A DNA stretch of 64,000 nt from Afipia sp. 1NLS2 (GTDB lineage: Bacteria; Pseudomonadota; Alphaproteobacteria; Rhizobiales; Xanthobacteraceae): assembly GCF_000178995.1 (NCBI RefSeq), contig NZ_ADVZ01000004.1, positions 124,001-188,000 on the forward strand, in the 5' to 3' direction. Below the pieces are notes generated by a model. It was not told where the DNA came from. It searched no databases and was given only the letters and a program-made list of their open reading frames with translations. Position numbers and translations under genes: made by a program. Positions 44,364 through 53,955 of this stretch are shown here, piece by piece. Every line of letters begins with the position of its first letter. Position 1 is the stretch's first letter.

Positions 44364-45146
44364 TCAGACGAAGATGCCGCCGGAGACTTCGATGCGCTGG
44401 CCGTTGATCCAGCGATTATCGTCCGACAGCAGCGCAGCGATCATCGGGCCGATATCGTCGGGCAGGCCTGCGCGGCCGAGGGGCGTCGCGCTCGCGACTT
44501 GGCGGTTGGCTTCGGCGTTGTCTCGCACATGACCGCCGCCGAAATCGGTTTCGATGGCGCCGGGCGCAACCGTATTGGCGGTAATGCGGCGCGGACCGAG
44601 TTCCTTGGCGAGGTAGTGCGTCAGCACTTCGATTGCGCCCTTGGTCGCGCCATAGGCGGAAAAGCCGGGCAGGCTGAAGCGGGCAAGGCCGCTGGAGAGA
44701 TTGATAATGCGTCCGCCATCGGCGATCAGCGGCAGCAGCGTCTGGGTCAGGAAATAGACACCCTTCAGGTTGATGTTCATCAGCCGGTCGAAATCGGCCT
44801 CGGTGGTTTCCGCGAACGGCTTGTTGATGCCGATGCCGGCGTTGTTCACGAGGTAATCGAACTGCGCCGCGCCCCAATTGTCCTTGAGGCTGGTTTTCAG
44901 CCGCGCGGCGAAATCCGGGAAGGTCTTGATCGCGCCGGTGTCGAGCTGAAGTGCTGCGGCGTTGCGGCCGAGTGCCTTGATGGCGGCAACGGTGGCGTCG
45001 GCCTCTGCCTGATTTGAGTGATAGGTGATGGCGACATCCACGCCCTTGCGGGCGAGGCTGAGGGCGGTGTTGTGGCCGAGCCCGCGGCTGCCGCCGGTGA
45101 TGAGGGCGATCTTTGCCTTTGAATTATTTGTGTTTTCCGTAGCCAT
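44364..45146 (-). CDS. SDR family oxidoreductase
   Basis: A 260-residue classical short-chain dehydrogenase. The cofactor site is TGGSRGLG (residues about 15-22), with 'NNAGIG', catalytic Ser in 'IINLSSGLA' and YGATK (Tyr-X3-Lys). 'APGAIETDFGGG' follows. The ATG at 45146 has AGGAGG upstream. A divergent AraC regulator is 155 bases away and is likely its activator. The substrate is unknown. Confidence 0.92.
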   Translation of the reverse strand: MATENTNNSKAKIALITGGSRGLGHNTALSLARKGVDVAITYHSNQAEADATVAAIKALGRNAAALQLDTGAIKTFPDFAARLKTSLKDNWGAAQFDYLVNNAGIGINKPFAETTEADFDRLMNINLKGVYFLTQTLLPLIADGGRIINLSSGLARFSLPGFSAYGATKGAIEVLTHYLAKELGPRRITANTVAPGAIETDFGGGHVRDNAEANRQVASATPLGRAGLPDDIGPMIAALLSDDNRWINGQRIEVSGGIFV

Positions 45147-45301
45147 GGAAGCCTCCTGAAGCGTCATTCGATGGCCCCTGTGTAAGGCCGCCCCATCATC
45201 CGCGAAATGCCGGTGGCTCCGAGTTTATTGCCTGATCCTCCAAATGTGCTTTCCCCATTGAAGCAGGCCGCCTATCTTGACGGTACGGTCAGGAGGCCGC
45301 C

Positions 45302-46189
45302 GTGCAGATGTCGTTGAAGCAAAGTATCGCCCGCCACATCGACGCGATGAGCCGCGAGGACGGTTTTTTCGACACCGCGATCGAAGGTCTGATCCTGACG
45401 CGTTCGTCCACCGAGACGCTGCCGCATCCCATTCTCTACAAGCCCGCGCTGTGCATCGTCGCGCAGGGCGCCAAGCGCAGCCTGCTGGACGAGGACGCCA
45501 TCGCCTACGCGGAGATGCAGGCGCTGGTGGTGACGGTGGAGATGCCGGTACGCGGCGGCGTGACCCGCGCCAGCAAGGCGACGCCCTATCTGGGGCTCAT
45601 CCTCGAATTCGATCTGCGGCTTCTGCGCGAGGTGCTCGAGGAATTCGACGATCCGCCGAAACCAGCGAGGGAGGGTCCAGCGTTGCTCGTTCACGATATC
45701 GGAGGCCCGCTTGCCGACAGCGTGCTGCGGCTCGTCAATCTGCTTGATACGCCTGCGGCGATTCCGGTGCTGGCCAAATCCGTGATGCGCGAGATTTATT
45801 TCTGGCTGCTGAGCGGGCCGCATGGCGCGAGCATCAGCCGGCTGGCTTCGCCCGATGGCCACACCGAGCGTCTGAGCAGGGCGATCCATCTGCTGCGTGA
45901 CGATCTTGCGCGCGCGATCTCTGTTGAGGAACTGGCCGCCGCCGCAAAGATGAGCCCGTCCTCGTTCCACCAGCATTTCAAGGCCCTGACCTCGCTGACG
46001 CCGCTGCAATATCAGAAGCAGTTGCGTCTGCTGGAAGCGCGGCGGCTGATGCTCGCCGATGCGGTGACGGCGACAACCGCCGCCTATCGGGTCGGCTATG
46101 AAAGCCCCTCGCAGTTCAGCCGCGAATATTCCCGCATGTTCGGCGCGCCGCCGCGCCGCGATGTGGCGGTGATGCGGACGATCGCCTGA
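45302..46189 (+). CDS. AraC family regulator
   Basis: A 295-residue regulator with an N-terminal AraC_N (cupin-like) domain ('HPILYKPALCIVAQGAKRSLLDE') and two C-terminal HTH motifs ('VEELAAAAKMSPSSFHQHFK', 'AYRVGYESPSQFSREYSRMFG'). The GTG at 45302 is five bases after AGGAGG; the ATG at 45308 is the alternative. It is divergent from the SDR gene, a common arrangement in which the regulator activates the oxidoreductase. Confidence 0.92.
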   Translation: MQMSLKQSIARHIDAMSREDGFFDTAIEGLILTRSSTETLPHPILYKPALCIVAQGAKRSLLDEDAIAYAEMQALVVTVEMPVRGGVTRASKATPYLGLILEFDLRLLREVLEEFDDPPKPAREGPALLVHDIGGPLADSVLRLVNLLDTPAAIPVLAKSVMREIYFWLLSGPHGASISRLASPDGHTERLSRAIHLLRDDLARAISVEELAAAAKMSPSSFHQHFKALTSLTPLQYQKQLRLLEARRLMLADAVTATTAAYRVGYESPSQFSREYSRMFGAPPRRDVAVMRTIA

Positions 46190-46196
46190 GGCGCAC

Positions 46197-47012
46197 TTAA
46201 GTTTTCACACTCGCCGCGAGTGCGGTCTGGATCGTGCGCAGGTCTTTCCACGTCATCCGCTTGTAGATCGGCTGACGCAGCAGGTAAGCGGGGTGGAAGG
46301 TCGCCATCGCGCGGATGGTGCGCGTGCCGGTGTTGTAGTCGAACCAGCGGCCGCGCGTCCTCATGATGCCGTCTTTCAAGTCGAGCACCGCCTGCGACGA
46401 CGGCTTGCCGAGACACACCACGATGTCCGGGTCGACCAACTCGATCTGCCGCTTGATGAAGGGCAGGCACATCTGCGTTTCGTGCGGGGAGGGGTCGCGG
46501 TTGCCCGGCGGCCGCCATGGAATGACGTTGGCGATGTAGGCCTTGGTGCGGTCGAGTCCGATAGAGGCCAGCATCAGGTCGAGCAGCTTGCCCGAACGGC
46601 CGATGAAGGGAATGCCCTGAAGATCCTCGTCGCGGCCGGGTGCTTCGCCGACGAACATGACGCGGGCCTGCGGGTTACCGTCGCCGAACACCAGCTTGGT
46701 CGCGGTCGCCTTCAGTGCGCAGCCATCGAACGCCTCAAGGAGGCCGCGTAATTCCTCAAGGGTCTTGGCCTTCGGCGCGAGTTCGCGGGCCGATTCGATG
46801 GCGGCATCGGGCGCAGGCGCGAGGTCGGTCTGCGGCGCGGCGGTGAGGGCCGGCGCGGGCGTCAGCGGCGCGATACGCCGTGGCGCGGGTGCCGGTTCCG
46901 CCTCGATCTCGGACAGACGGTCGAAGGGCTCTTCGGCCAATGCGCAATCGACCCCGGCTTCCAGATAGAAGGCCAGCAACTCGTGCGGGGTTGGGGGGCG
47001 CTCGGAAATCAT
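46197..47012 (-). CDS. Uracil-DNA glycosylase, family 4-like
   Basis: A 271-residue uracil-DNA glycosylase. Motif A is 'VGEAPGRDEDLQGIPFIGRSG' (121-141), and motif B is HPAYLL (240-245). A Pro/Ala-rich linker (residues 38-72) precedes the catalytic domain. Family 4 enzymes normally have four Cys that bind a 4Fe-4S cluster. Here C98 and C182 remain, but the other positions are F95 and W166. The protein may have lost the cluster. It converges with the AraC gene. Confidence 0.9.
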   Translation of the reverse strand: MISERPPTPHELLAFYLEAGVDCALAEEPFDRLSEIEAEPAPAPRRIAPLTPAPALTAAPQTDLAPAPDAAIESARELAPKAKTLEELRGLLEAFDGCALKATATKLVFGDGNPQARVMFVGEAPGRDEDLQGIPFIGRSGKLLDLMLASIGLDRTKAYIANVIPWRPPGNRDPSPHETQMCLPFIKRQIELVDPDIVVCLGKPSSQAVLDLKDGIMRTRGRWFDYNTGTRTIRAMATFHPAYLLRQPIYKRMTWKDLRTIQTALAASVKT

Positions 47013-47196
47013 GGGGCCAATGTTAAAGCGTCCGGGCGGGGAATGAGAGTCCCGATTTGCCGTTCCACATAACGGACTCTGGAGCGCGCACAGGTACCAT
47101 GATTTTCGACAGGGTTGTTCTCCCTGCGAAAATCGTCAACAACACTTCTTAGAGACATTCCATCCCCGCTTGCCCGCAGGACCAGCCGAGCCCCAC

Positions 47197-48855
47197 ATGA
47201 GCGATGAGCCGCAGCCCCGCGACTCCATGGAGTTCGATGTCGTCATCGTCGGCGCGGGCCCCGCAGGGCTCAGCGCCGCGATCCGTCTCAAGCAGATCGA
47301 GCCCGCGCTCAGCGTGGTGGTGATCGAAAAAGGCTCCGAGGTCGGCGCGCACATCCTGTCCGGCGCGGTGATCGACCCGGTGGGGCTCGACGACCTCATT
47401 CCCGAATGGCGCGATGAAGACGACTGTCCGCTGAAAACGCGCGTCAGCGAAGACCGCTTCGCCTGGATGACGGCGAACGGCGAGATCAGGCTGCCGAATG
47501 TCCTGATGCCGCCGCTGATGAACAATCATCATTGTTACATCGGTTCGCTCGGCGACCTGTGCCGCTGGCTCGGCGCGCGCGCCGAAGCGCTCGGCGTGGA
47601 AATATATCCCGGGTTTGCCGCGACCGAGATCGTCTATGGCGAGCATAACGAAGTGCGCGGCGTTGCCACCGGCGACATGGGCGTGGCGCGCGATGGTTCG
47701 CACAAGGCCTCGTTCACGCGCGGCATGGAGCTGCTCGGCAAGTACACATTGTTCGCGGAAGGCGCGCGCGGCAGCCTGACCAAACAGCTGATTGCCCGCT
47801 ATGCGCTGGACAGTGGCAGCGAGCCGCCGAAGTTCGGCATCGGGCTCAAGGAAGTCTGGCAGATCGACAAGGCGAAGCATCAACCGGGTCTGGTGCGCCA
47901 TTCGTTTGGCTGGCCGCTCGACAGCAAGACCGGCGGGGGCTCGTTTCTTTATCACTATGGCGAGAATCTCGTCGCCATCGGCTTCGTCGTCCATCTCAAT
48001 TACGACGACCCCTATCTGTCGCCGTTCGAGGAATTCCAGCGCTTCAAGACCCATCCTTCGATCCGCCCGACGCTCGAAGGCGGCAAGCGGCTGTCCTATG
48101 GCGCGCGCGCGATCACCGAGGGCGGCTTTCAGTCCGTGCCCCGGCTGACCTTTGCCGGCGGGGCACTGATCGGCTGCGCCGCAGGCTTCGTCAACGTGCC
48201 GCGCATCAAGGGCGTCCACAACGCGATGCGCAGCGGCATGATCGCCGCGCGGCACGTCACGGATGCGCTGGCGGAGGGCCGTGCGAACGACGAGCTTGTG
48301 CAATATGAGAGCGGCTGGCGGCTGTCATCGGTCGGGCGCGATCTCAATCGCGTGCGCAACGTCAAGCCGCTGTGGTCGAAGTTCGGCACCGTCCTCGGCG
48401 TCGTGCTCGGCGGCCTCGACATGTGGACGCAGACGCTGCTCGGCCTCTCGCTGTTCGGCACGCTGAGCCACGGCAAGACCGATGCCGCGAGCCTGCATCC
48501 CGCGCGCGACTACAAGCCGCGCGTGGCATCGAAGCCCGACGGGCAGGTGACGTTCGACAGGCTGTCCTCGGTGTTTCTGTCCAACACCAACCACGAGGAG
48601 GACCAGCCGGTCCATCTCAAGGTGCTGAACATGGCGCTGCAGAAATCGTCAGAGCACGATGTCTTCGCCGGACCCTCGAACCGCTATTGCCCCGCAGGAG
48701 TCTACGAATGGCTTGATGGGCCGGACGGCCCGCGCTTTCAGATCAACGCGCAGAACTGCGTCCACTGCAAAACCTGCGACATCAAGGATCCGAACGCAAA
48801 CATCGTCTGGGTGCCGCCGGAAGGCGGCGGCGGGCCGAATTATCAGGGCATGTGA
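47197..48855 (+). CDS. Electron transfer flavoprotein-ubiquinone oxidoreductase
   Basis: A 552-residue ETF-QO that passes electrons from ETF to ubiquinone at the membrane. FAD binding is 'VVIVGAGPAGLSAAIRL' near the N-terminus. The 4Fe-4S motif at the C-terminus is 'YCPAGVYEW' with 'NCVHCKTCDIKDP'. The ATG at 47197 gives a short leader before the flavin domain; a TTG nine codons earlier is less likely. Length matches bacterial homologues. A TSUP permease gene follows ten bases later. Confidence 0.95.
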   Translation: MSDEPQPRDSMEFDVVIVGAGPAGLSAAIRLKQIEPALSVVVIEKGSEVGAHILSGAVIDPVGLDDLIPEWRDEDDCPLKTRVSEDRFAWMTANGEIRLPNVLMPPLMNNHHCYIGSLGDLCRWLGARAEALGVEIYPGFAATEIVYGEHNEVRGVATGDMGVARDGSHKASFTRGMELLGKYTLFAEGARGSLTKQLIARYALDSGSEPPKFGIGLKEVWQIDKAKHQPGLVRHSFGWPLDSKTGGGSFLYHYGENLVAIGFVVHLNYDDPYLSPFEEFQRFKTHPSIRPTLEGGKRLSYGARAITEGGFQSVPRLTFAGGALIGCAAGFVNVPRIKGVHNAMRSGMIAARHVTDALAEGRANDELVQYESGWRLSSVGRDLNRVRNVKPLWSKFGTVLGVVLGGLDMWTQTLLGLSLFGTLSHGKTDAASLHPARDYKPRVASKPDGQVTFDRLSSVFLSNTNHEEDQPVHLKVLNMALQKSSEHDVFAGPSNRYCPAGVYEWLDGPDGPRFQINAQNCVHCKTCDIKDPNANIVWVPPEGGGGPNYQGM

Positions 48856-48864
48856 GCAGCGGTG

Positions 48865-49608
48865 ATGCTTGAAATGCATGACGTGACGTCCTTCGGGCTC
48901 ACCGCCTTCATCCTGTTCGGCGCCTATACGTTGTTCGGTATCACCGGGTTCGGCCAGAGCATGATTGCGATGCCGTTTCTGGCGATGATCGCCTCGTTGC
49001 GGTTTTTCGTCCCGCTGGTGGCGCTGCTCGATACCGTGTTCGTGTTGTGGAACATGACCAAGTTCCGCAAGGACGCGGACTACCGGGAACTGATCGCGCT
49101 ACTGCCGACCACGATTATCGGCATGATCGGCGGCGCGACCATGCTGGTGTTCCTTCCCGAACGGATTCTACTGCTCACGCTTGGCGTGCTCATTACCGCT
49201 TACGGCCTTTATCGCCTCGTGGCGAAGCAGCAGACGGGGAAGCTGAACAAGTTCGTCGCGGTGCCGCTCGGCCTGCTGGCAGGGGCGCTGTCCGCGACCT
49301 TCGGAACCGGCGGTCCGATTTACGTCGCCTATCTTTCGGGCCGCATCTTCGACAAGAGCCAGTTGCGCGCGACCATTCTCGGGCTGCTGGTTCTGACGGC
49401 CATTGTCCGGCTCGGCGTTTTCGGCATCGGCGGATTGTACAACAACGCCCATATCTGGCTGTGGTGGCTCATGGCGCTGCCGTTCTGCTTCGCCGGGGTG
49501 AAACTCGGCCATTATCTTCACGACAGATTGAAGAGCGAGAGCCTGCTGATCCTCGTCTACCTGACGCTGGTGGTGTCCGGGGTGACCCTCCTGGTGAAGA
49601 ACTTCTGA
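48865..49608 (+). CDS. TSUP family (TauE/SafE-like) permease
   Basis: A 247-residue membrane protein with about eight hydrophobic segments. The two family repeats are visible as 'GAYTLFGITGFGQSMIAMPFL' and 'LAGALSATFGTGGPIYVAYL'. TSUP proteins export sulfite, sulfonates or related anions; this one is unassigned. The start is ATG 48865 (GTG 48862 also possible). It lies close behind the ETF-QO gene. Confidence 0.88.
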   Translation: MLEMHDVTSFGLTAFILFGAYTLFGITGFGQSMIAMPFLAMIASLRFFVPLVALLDTVFVLWNMTKFRKDADYRELIALLPTTIIGMIGGATMLVFLPERILLLTLGVLITAYGLYRLVAKQQTGKLNKFVAVPLGLLAGALSATFGTGGPIYVAYLSGRIFDKSQLRATILGLLVLTAIVRLGVFGIGGLYNNAHIWLWWLMALPFCFAGVKLGHYLHDRLKSESLLILVYLTLVVSGVTLLVKNF

Positions 49609-49816
49609 CGGCAGTGGCCCCGGTTGCAGGAGGCAGGAGTGGAGCCGGCATAGTTTTGCCATTTTAGGCGCCGCCACGATGCAGCCATCTTTGCTGGAAC
49701 GTTCCCGAGGGACTTTCCGAATCCTTGCGGACGGCATCTAAACGGGCCATTGTGCGCTGCCCTGAGCCGCCCGGGCGGCCTTGCGTTTTCAATCCATCCT
49801 GACGGAGACGGTGCGC

Positions 49817-51613
49817 GTGAATTTCTCAACTCGTTCTTCTCGCGTGGCGCTTGCTGCCGCGATGGCGACGGCGATGATCGTCGCGCCGGTTGCATCATCC
49901 GCCTTCGCCGAAACCACACCCACGATCGATAACGGATTGTCCGCTTATCCGACCGCGCGCGATCTGCAGGGCCTCAGTCCCGCAGGTAGCTATCTCGCCG
50001 CCCGCCATGCCAGTGCGGATCGCGACGCGGGCGTTGCCGCGTCATTCTACCGTGCGGCACTTCGGTCCGATCCGAAGAACGCCGATCTGCTGGATCGCGC
50101 TTTCATCTCCTCCGTCGCCGACGGCGAGATGGACGAGGCCGTCAAGCTCGCAGGCAAGATTCTCGCGACCGACAAGACCAATCGCGTGGCGCGGCTGGTC
50201 GAGGGCGTTCACGCCCTCAAGCTGAAACGCTACTCGGCGGCGCAGCAGAACTTCAATCAGTCGGTGCGCGGCCCGATCACCGATCTCGTCGCGACGCTGC
50301 TGTCGAGCTACGCGATGCAGGGCGCGGGCAATACCTCCGCCGCGCTTGCGAATATCGACAAGCTCACCGGGCCGGAATGGTATCCGATCTTCAAGAATCT
50401 CCACGCCGGCCTGATCGACGAGCTCGCCAACCGGCAGAAGGATGCGGGCGTCCGTTTCGAGGCGGCCTACAAGCTCGATGACACCGCATTGCGGATCGTC
50501 GACGCCTATGGCCGCTGGATGTCGCGCAACAAGAAGGAAGCCGAGGCGGCGCAGTTGTTCGAAACCTTCGACAAGAAGGTGCCGCGTCATCCCCTGATCG
50601 TCGACGCGCTGAAGGATCTGAAAGCCGGCAAGAAGCTGCCGGCGCAGATCGATACGCCGCAGTCCGGCGCGGCCGAGGCGCTGTACGGCATCGGCTCGTC
50701 GCTGACGCGCCGCGGCGGCGAAGACCTCGCGCTGGTGTACCTGCAGCTTGCGCTGTATTTGCACCCGAACCATCCGCTCGCGCTGCTGTCTCTCGCCGAT
50801 CTCTATGAATCGGTGAAGAAGCCGCAGCTCGCGATCAGGATTTACGAGCGCATGCCCGAAAATTCGCCGCTGAAGCGCAATGCGCAGATTCAGATGGCAA
50901 CGGACCTCGATTCTGTGGATCGCACCGACGAGGCACTGACGATCCTCAAGTCGGTCACCGCGGAAGATTCGAAGGATACCGAGGCGTTGATGGCGCTCGG
51001 CAATATTGAGCGCGCGCGCAAGAAGTTTGCCGATTGCAGCGGCACCTATACCAAGGCGATCGATGCCTCGGATGCGGCCAAGCCGAACTGGGTACTGTAT
51101 TACTTCCGCGGTATCTGCGAGGAGCGCTCCAAGCAGTGGCCGAAGGCGGAAGCCGATCTGAAGAAGGCGCTGGAATTGCAGCCCGAGCAGGCGCACGTGC
51201 TGAACTACCTCGGCTATTCGTGGGTCGATCAGGGCATCAACCTGCCCGAGGGCATGGCGATGATCCGTCATGCCGTCGATCAGCGTCCCGATGATGGCTA
51301 CATCGTCGACTCGCTCGGCTGGGCGTATTTCCGTATCGGCGACTATGTCAATGCGGTGAAGACACTGGAGCGCGCCATCGATCTGAAGCCGGAAGATCCG
51401 ACCATCAACGATCATCTCGGCGATGCTTATTGGCGCGTCGGCCGGACGCTGGAGGCGAAGTATCAGTGGGCGCATGCGCGCGACCTCAAGCCGGAGGCCG
51501 AAGAACTGCCGAAGATCGAGGCGAAGATCGCCAATGGTCTGCCGGACCTGCCGGCCGGCCCTGCGGCGGCATCGAATGCCAATGAAAAGAAGAAAGACGA
51601 TAAAGGCGGCTAG
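49817..51613 (+). CDS. Exported TPR protein
   Basis: A 598-residue protein with a signal peptide (cut near 'VASSAFA-ETT'). About a dozen TPR-like helical repeats follow; clear ones lie at the C-terminus ('AHVLNYLGYSWVDQGINLPEGM', 'GYIVDSLGWAYFRIGDYVNAVKTLERAIDLKPEDP'). The tail is Lys/Asp-rich. The GTG at 49817 is nine bases after GGAG; GTG 49811 and TTG 49781 are alternatives. Close homologues precede ispE in many Rhizobiales. Probably a periplasmic scaffold; partner unknown. Confidence 0.9.
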   Translation: MNFSTRSSRVALAAAMATAMIVAPVASSAFAETTPTIDNGLSAYPTARDLQGLSPAGSYLAARHASADRDAGVAASFYRAALRSDPKNADLLDRAFISSVADGEMDEAVKLAGKILATDKTNRVARLVEGVHALKLKRYSAAQQNFNQSVRGPITDLVATLLSSYAMQGAGNTSAALANIDKLTGPEWYPIFKNLHAGLIDELANRQKDAGVRFEAAYKLDDTALRIVDAYGRWMSRNKKEAEAAQLFETFDKKVPRHPLIVDALKDLKAGKKLPAQIDTPQSGAAEALYGIGSSLTRRGGEDLALVYLQLALYLHPNHPLALLSLADLYESVKKPQLAIRIYERMPENSPLKRNAQIQMATDLDSVDRTDEALTILKSVTAEDSKDTEALMALGNIERARKKFADCSGTYTKAIDASDAAKPNWVLYYFRGICEERSKQWPKAEADLKKALELQPEQAHVLNYLGYSWVDQGINLPEGMAMIRHAVDQRPDDGYIVDSLGWAYFRIGDYVNAVKTLERAIDLKPEDPTINDHLGDAYWRVGRTLEAKYQWAHARDLKPEAEELPKIEAKIANGLPDLPAGPAAASNANEKKKDDKGG

Positions 51614-51733
51614 CACGCCGCAAAATCGGATTTTGAACATAGATGGCCGGGCTTGTCCCGGCCATCTGCGTCTTGGTATGGATTTGCGAATGTGAAAGCC
51701 GGCGGCGGGCGCGGGCATCAACCAGAGACGGGC

Positions 51734-52615
51734 ATGGCCTCATTCACCGAAATCGCGCGCGCCAAGGTCAACCTGACGCTGCGCGTTCTGGGCCGCCGCC
51801 CGGACGGCTACCATGATCTCGACAGCATCGCTGCTTTCGCAGATTGCGCCGACAGCCTGACGCTGGAGCCGGGCGATCTTGGCCTCACCATCACCGGGCC
51901 GGGAAGTGCTGCGTGCGGCGATGCCAACGACAATCTGGTGATCCGCGCGGCGCGGTTGTTGGCCGAACGGGTGCCGGGCCTGAAGCTTGGTCATTTCACG
52001 CTCGACAAGCATTTGCCGGTGGCGGCCGGAATCGGCGGGGGCTCGGCGGATGCCGCGGCGGCGTTGCGGCTACTGGCGAAAGCGAACGGGATCGCTCTCA
52101 ACGATGCGCGCCTGTTCGAGGCGGCGCGTCTTGCGGGCGCGGACGTGCCGGTTTGCATCGCCTCTCATGCGTGCGTGATGGGCGGCGTCGGCGAGAATCT
52201 GACCATGCTCGATTTGCCACCGTTGTCCTGCGTAATGGTCAACCCGCGCGTTGCTGTCGCAACCAAGGATGTCTTCACCGCGCTCGGCCTGCGTGCGGGT
52301 CAGTTACGTGTCGGTGTTGATGAAATTCTCGAAGCGGTGACGCTGCCGGGGGCGGGTGCATCGGCCGGGGAATGGATCATCCAGCTCTCGGGCGGCGTCA
52401 ACGATCTCGAAGCGCCTGCGCTGCGGGTTCAACCGGTGATCGGTGAAGTGCTGGCGGCCTTGCGCAAGACGCAAGGCGTGCAATTGGCGCGGATGTCGGG
52501 GTCGGGCGCGACCTGTTTTGCGCTGTATGACGATGCCGTTTCCGCCGATCGGGCCGCGCAAGCCATCGCACTGACCCATCCGCAATGGTGGGTCCACGCG
52601 GGAACGCTCAGCTAA
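51734..52615 (+). CDS. ispE: 4-diphosphocytidyl-2-C-methyl-D-erythritol kinase
   Basis: A 293-residue GHMP kinase of the MEP isoprenoid pathway. Motifs are 'ARAKVNLTLRVLGRRPDGYH', the glycine loop 'LPVAAGIGGGSADAAAAL' and the C-terminal 'MSGSGATCFALYDD'. The ATG at 51734 starts the conserved N-terminus. The convergent neighbour is a polyprenyl diphosphate synthase, which uses products of the same pathway. Confidence 0.95.
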   Translation: MASFTEIARAKVNLTLRVLGRRPDGYHDLDSIAAFADCADSLTLEPGDLGLTITGPGSAACGDANDNLVIRAARLLAERVPGLKLGHFTLDKHLPVAAGIGGGSADAAAALRLLAKANGIALNDARLFEAARLAGADVPVCIASHACVMGGVGENLTMLDLPPLSCVMVNPRVAVATKDVFTALGLRAGQLRVGVDEILEAVTLPGAGASAGEWIIQLSGGVNDLEAPALRVQPVIGEVLAALRKTQGVQLARMSGSGATCFALYDDAVSADRAAQAIALTHPQWWVHAGTLS

Positions 52616-52624
52616 TCAGCTAAA

Positions 52625-53635
52625 TCAGTTCGACCGTGCGAGGCAGAACGCGACGACCTGTTCGAGCGCGCTCTTCATTGGGGATGACGGAAACAGCGCC
52701 AGTGCATCGACGGCCATCGCGCCGTAATGCTGTGCGCGCTGCATGGTGTCGTCCAGAGCGCGGTGCTTTGTCATCAGGCCGATGGCGTGATCGAGGTCGG
52801 CGTCGGCCACCTCGCCGCGCTCCAGCGTCCTGATCCAGAAATCGCGTTCGACATCGTTGCCACGGCGGAAGGCCAGCACCACGGGCAGGGTGATCTTGCC
52901 TTCGCGGAAATCGTCGCCGACGTTCTTGCCGAGCTTGGCGGCCTTGCCGCCGTAATCGAGCACGTCGTCGATGAGCTGGAAGGCGATGCCCAGATTCATG
53001 CCAAACGAACGCGACGCGGTCTGCTCCGCTTTCGGCCGGTTGGCGATCACGGGTCCGACCTCGCTCGCTGCGGCGAACAGTTCGGCGGTCTTGCCACGGA
53101 TCACCGCGAGATATTCGTCCTCGGTGGTGGCGGTGTTCTTCGCGGCCGCAAGCTGCATCACCTCGCCCTCGGCGATGGTGGCGGCGGCGGAAGAAAGAAT
53201 GTCGAGCGCGCGCAGCGAGCCGACCTCGACCATCATGCGGAAGGCCTGGCCGAGCAGGAAGTCGCCGACCAGAACGCTGGCCTCGTTGCCCCACAGCATC
53301 CGCGCCGACAGCTTGCCCCGGCGCAGTTCGCTTTCGTCCACGACATCGTCGTGCAGGAGTGTCGCGGTGTGCATGAATTCGACGGCGGCAGCGAGCTTGA
53401 TGTGACCGTCGCCGGTGTAGCCCGCCAGCTGCGCCATCGCGAGCGTCAGCATCGGACGCAGCCGCTTGCCGCCCGAGGAGATCAGGTGGTTGGCGACCTC
53501 CGGGATCATCGTGACTTCGGAGCCGGTTCGCGACAGAATGGTCGTGTTGACCCCCGCCATGTCGTCGGCAACAAGCGCGACAAGCCGGTCGATCGATGGG
53601 GTGGAATGGCCCTCAAAAGGTACGATAACTGCCAC
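52625..53635 (-). CDS. ispB: Polyprenyl diphosphate synthase (octaprenyl/ubiquinone side chain)
   Basis: A 336-residue trans-prenyltransferase. The aspartate-rich motifs are 'LLHDDVVDESELRRG' (first) and 'QLIDDVLDYGG' (second). Chain-length control suggests a long product such as octa- or decaprenyl diphosphate for ubiquinone, but this cannot be read exactly. The best start is the GTG at 53635, which gives the conserved 'VIVPFEGHSTPSIDRLV'. It is divergent from the DUF2007 gene. Confidence 0.92.
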   Translation of the reverse strand: MAVIVPFEGHSTPSIDRLVALVADDMAGVNTTILSRTGSEVTMIPEVANHLISSGGKRLRPMLTLAMAQLAGYTGDGHIKLAAAVEFMHTATLLHDDVVDESELRRGKLSARMLWGNEASVLVGDFLLGQAFRMMVEVGSLRALDILSSAAATIAEGEVMQLAAAKNTATTEDEYLAVIRGKTAELFAAASEVGPVIANRPKAEQTASRSFGMNLGIAFQLIDDVLDYGGKAAKLGKNVGDDFREGKITLPVVLAFRRGNDVERDFWIRTLERGEVADADLDHAIGLMTKHRALDDTMQRAQHYGAMAVDALALFPSSPMKSALEQVVAFCLARSN

Positions 53636-53727
53636 GCAGGGTCTCCCGGTTCTGGCTGGCCGGACAATAGAAACTGCCGCGTCCCACGGCAAGAGCGTCC
53701 CCGGCCGGCGGTGAGGAGGAAGCAGGA

Positions 53728-53955
53728 TTGCGCGAGTTATTGAGGACGAACGATATAGTCATGGTGTCGGCGGTGGGGGCGTTGCTCGATGGGGCGAACA
53801 TCAAGCATCTCCTGCTGGATGCCAATATGAGCATTCTGGAAGGCTCGGCCGGGGCGATTCCACGCCGTATTCTGGTGCACGAAAACGATGATGCCGCTGC
53901 GCGCCGCCTGCTGACCGAGGCCGGCCTGGGACACGAATTGCGCGATGGGAACTGA
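53728..53955 (+). CDS. DUF2007 domain protein
   Basis: A 75-residue DUF2007 protein ('VMVSAVGALLDGANIKHLLLDANMSILEG', 'RRILVHENDDAAARRLL'). The start is a TTG at 53728 behind GAGGAGGA (53712-53719). It resembles small PII-like or signal-transducing folds, but function is unknown. It overlaps the next gene by 11 bases and is probably co-translated with it. Confidence 0.88.
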   Translation: MRELLRTNDIVMVSAVGALLDGANIKHLLLDANMSILEGSAGAIPRRILVHENDDAAARRLLTEAGLGHELRDGN

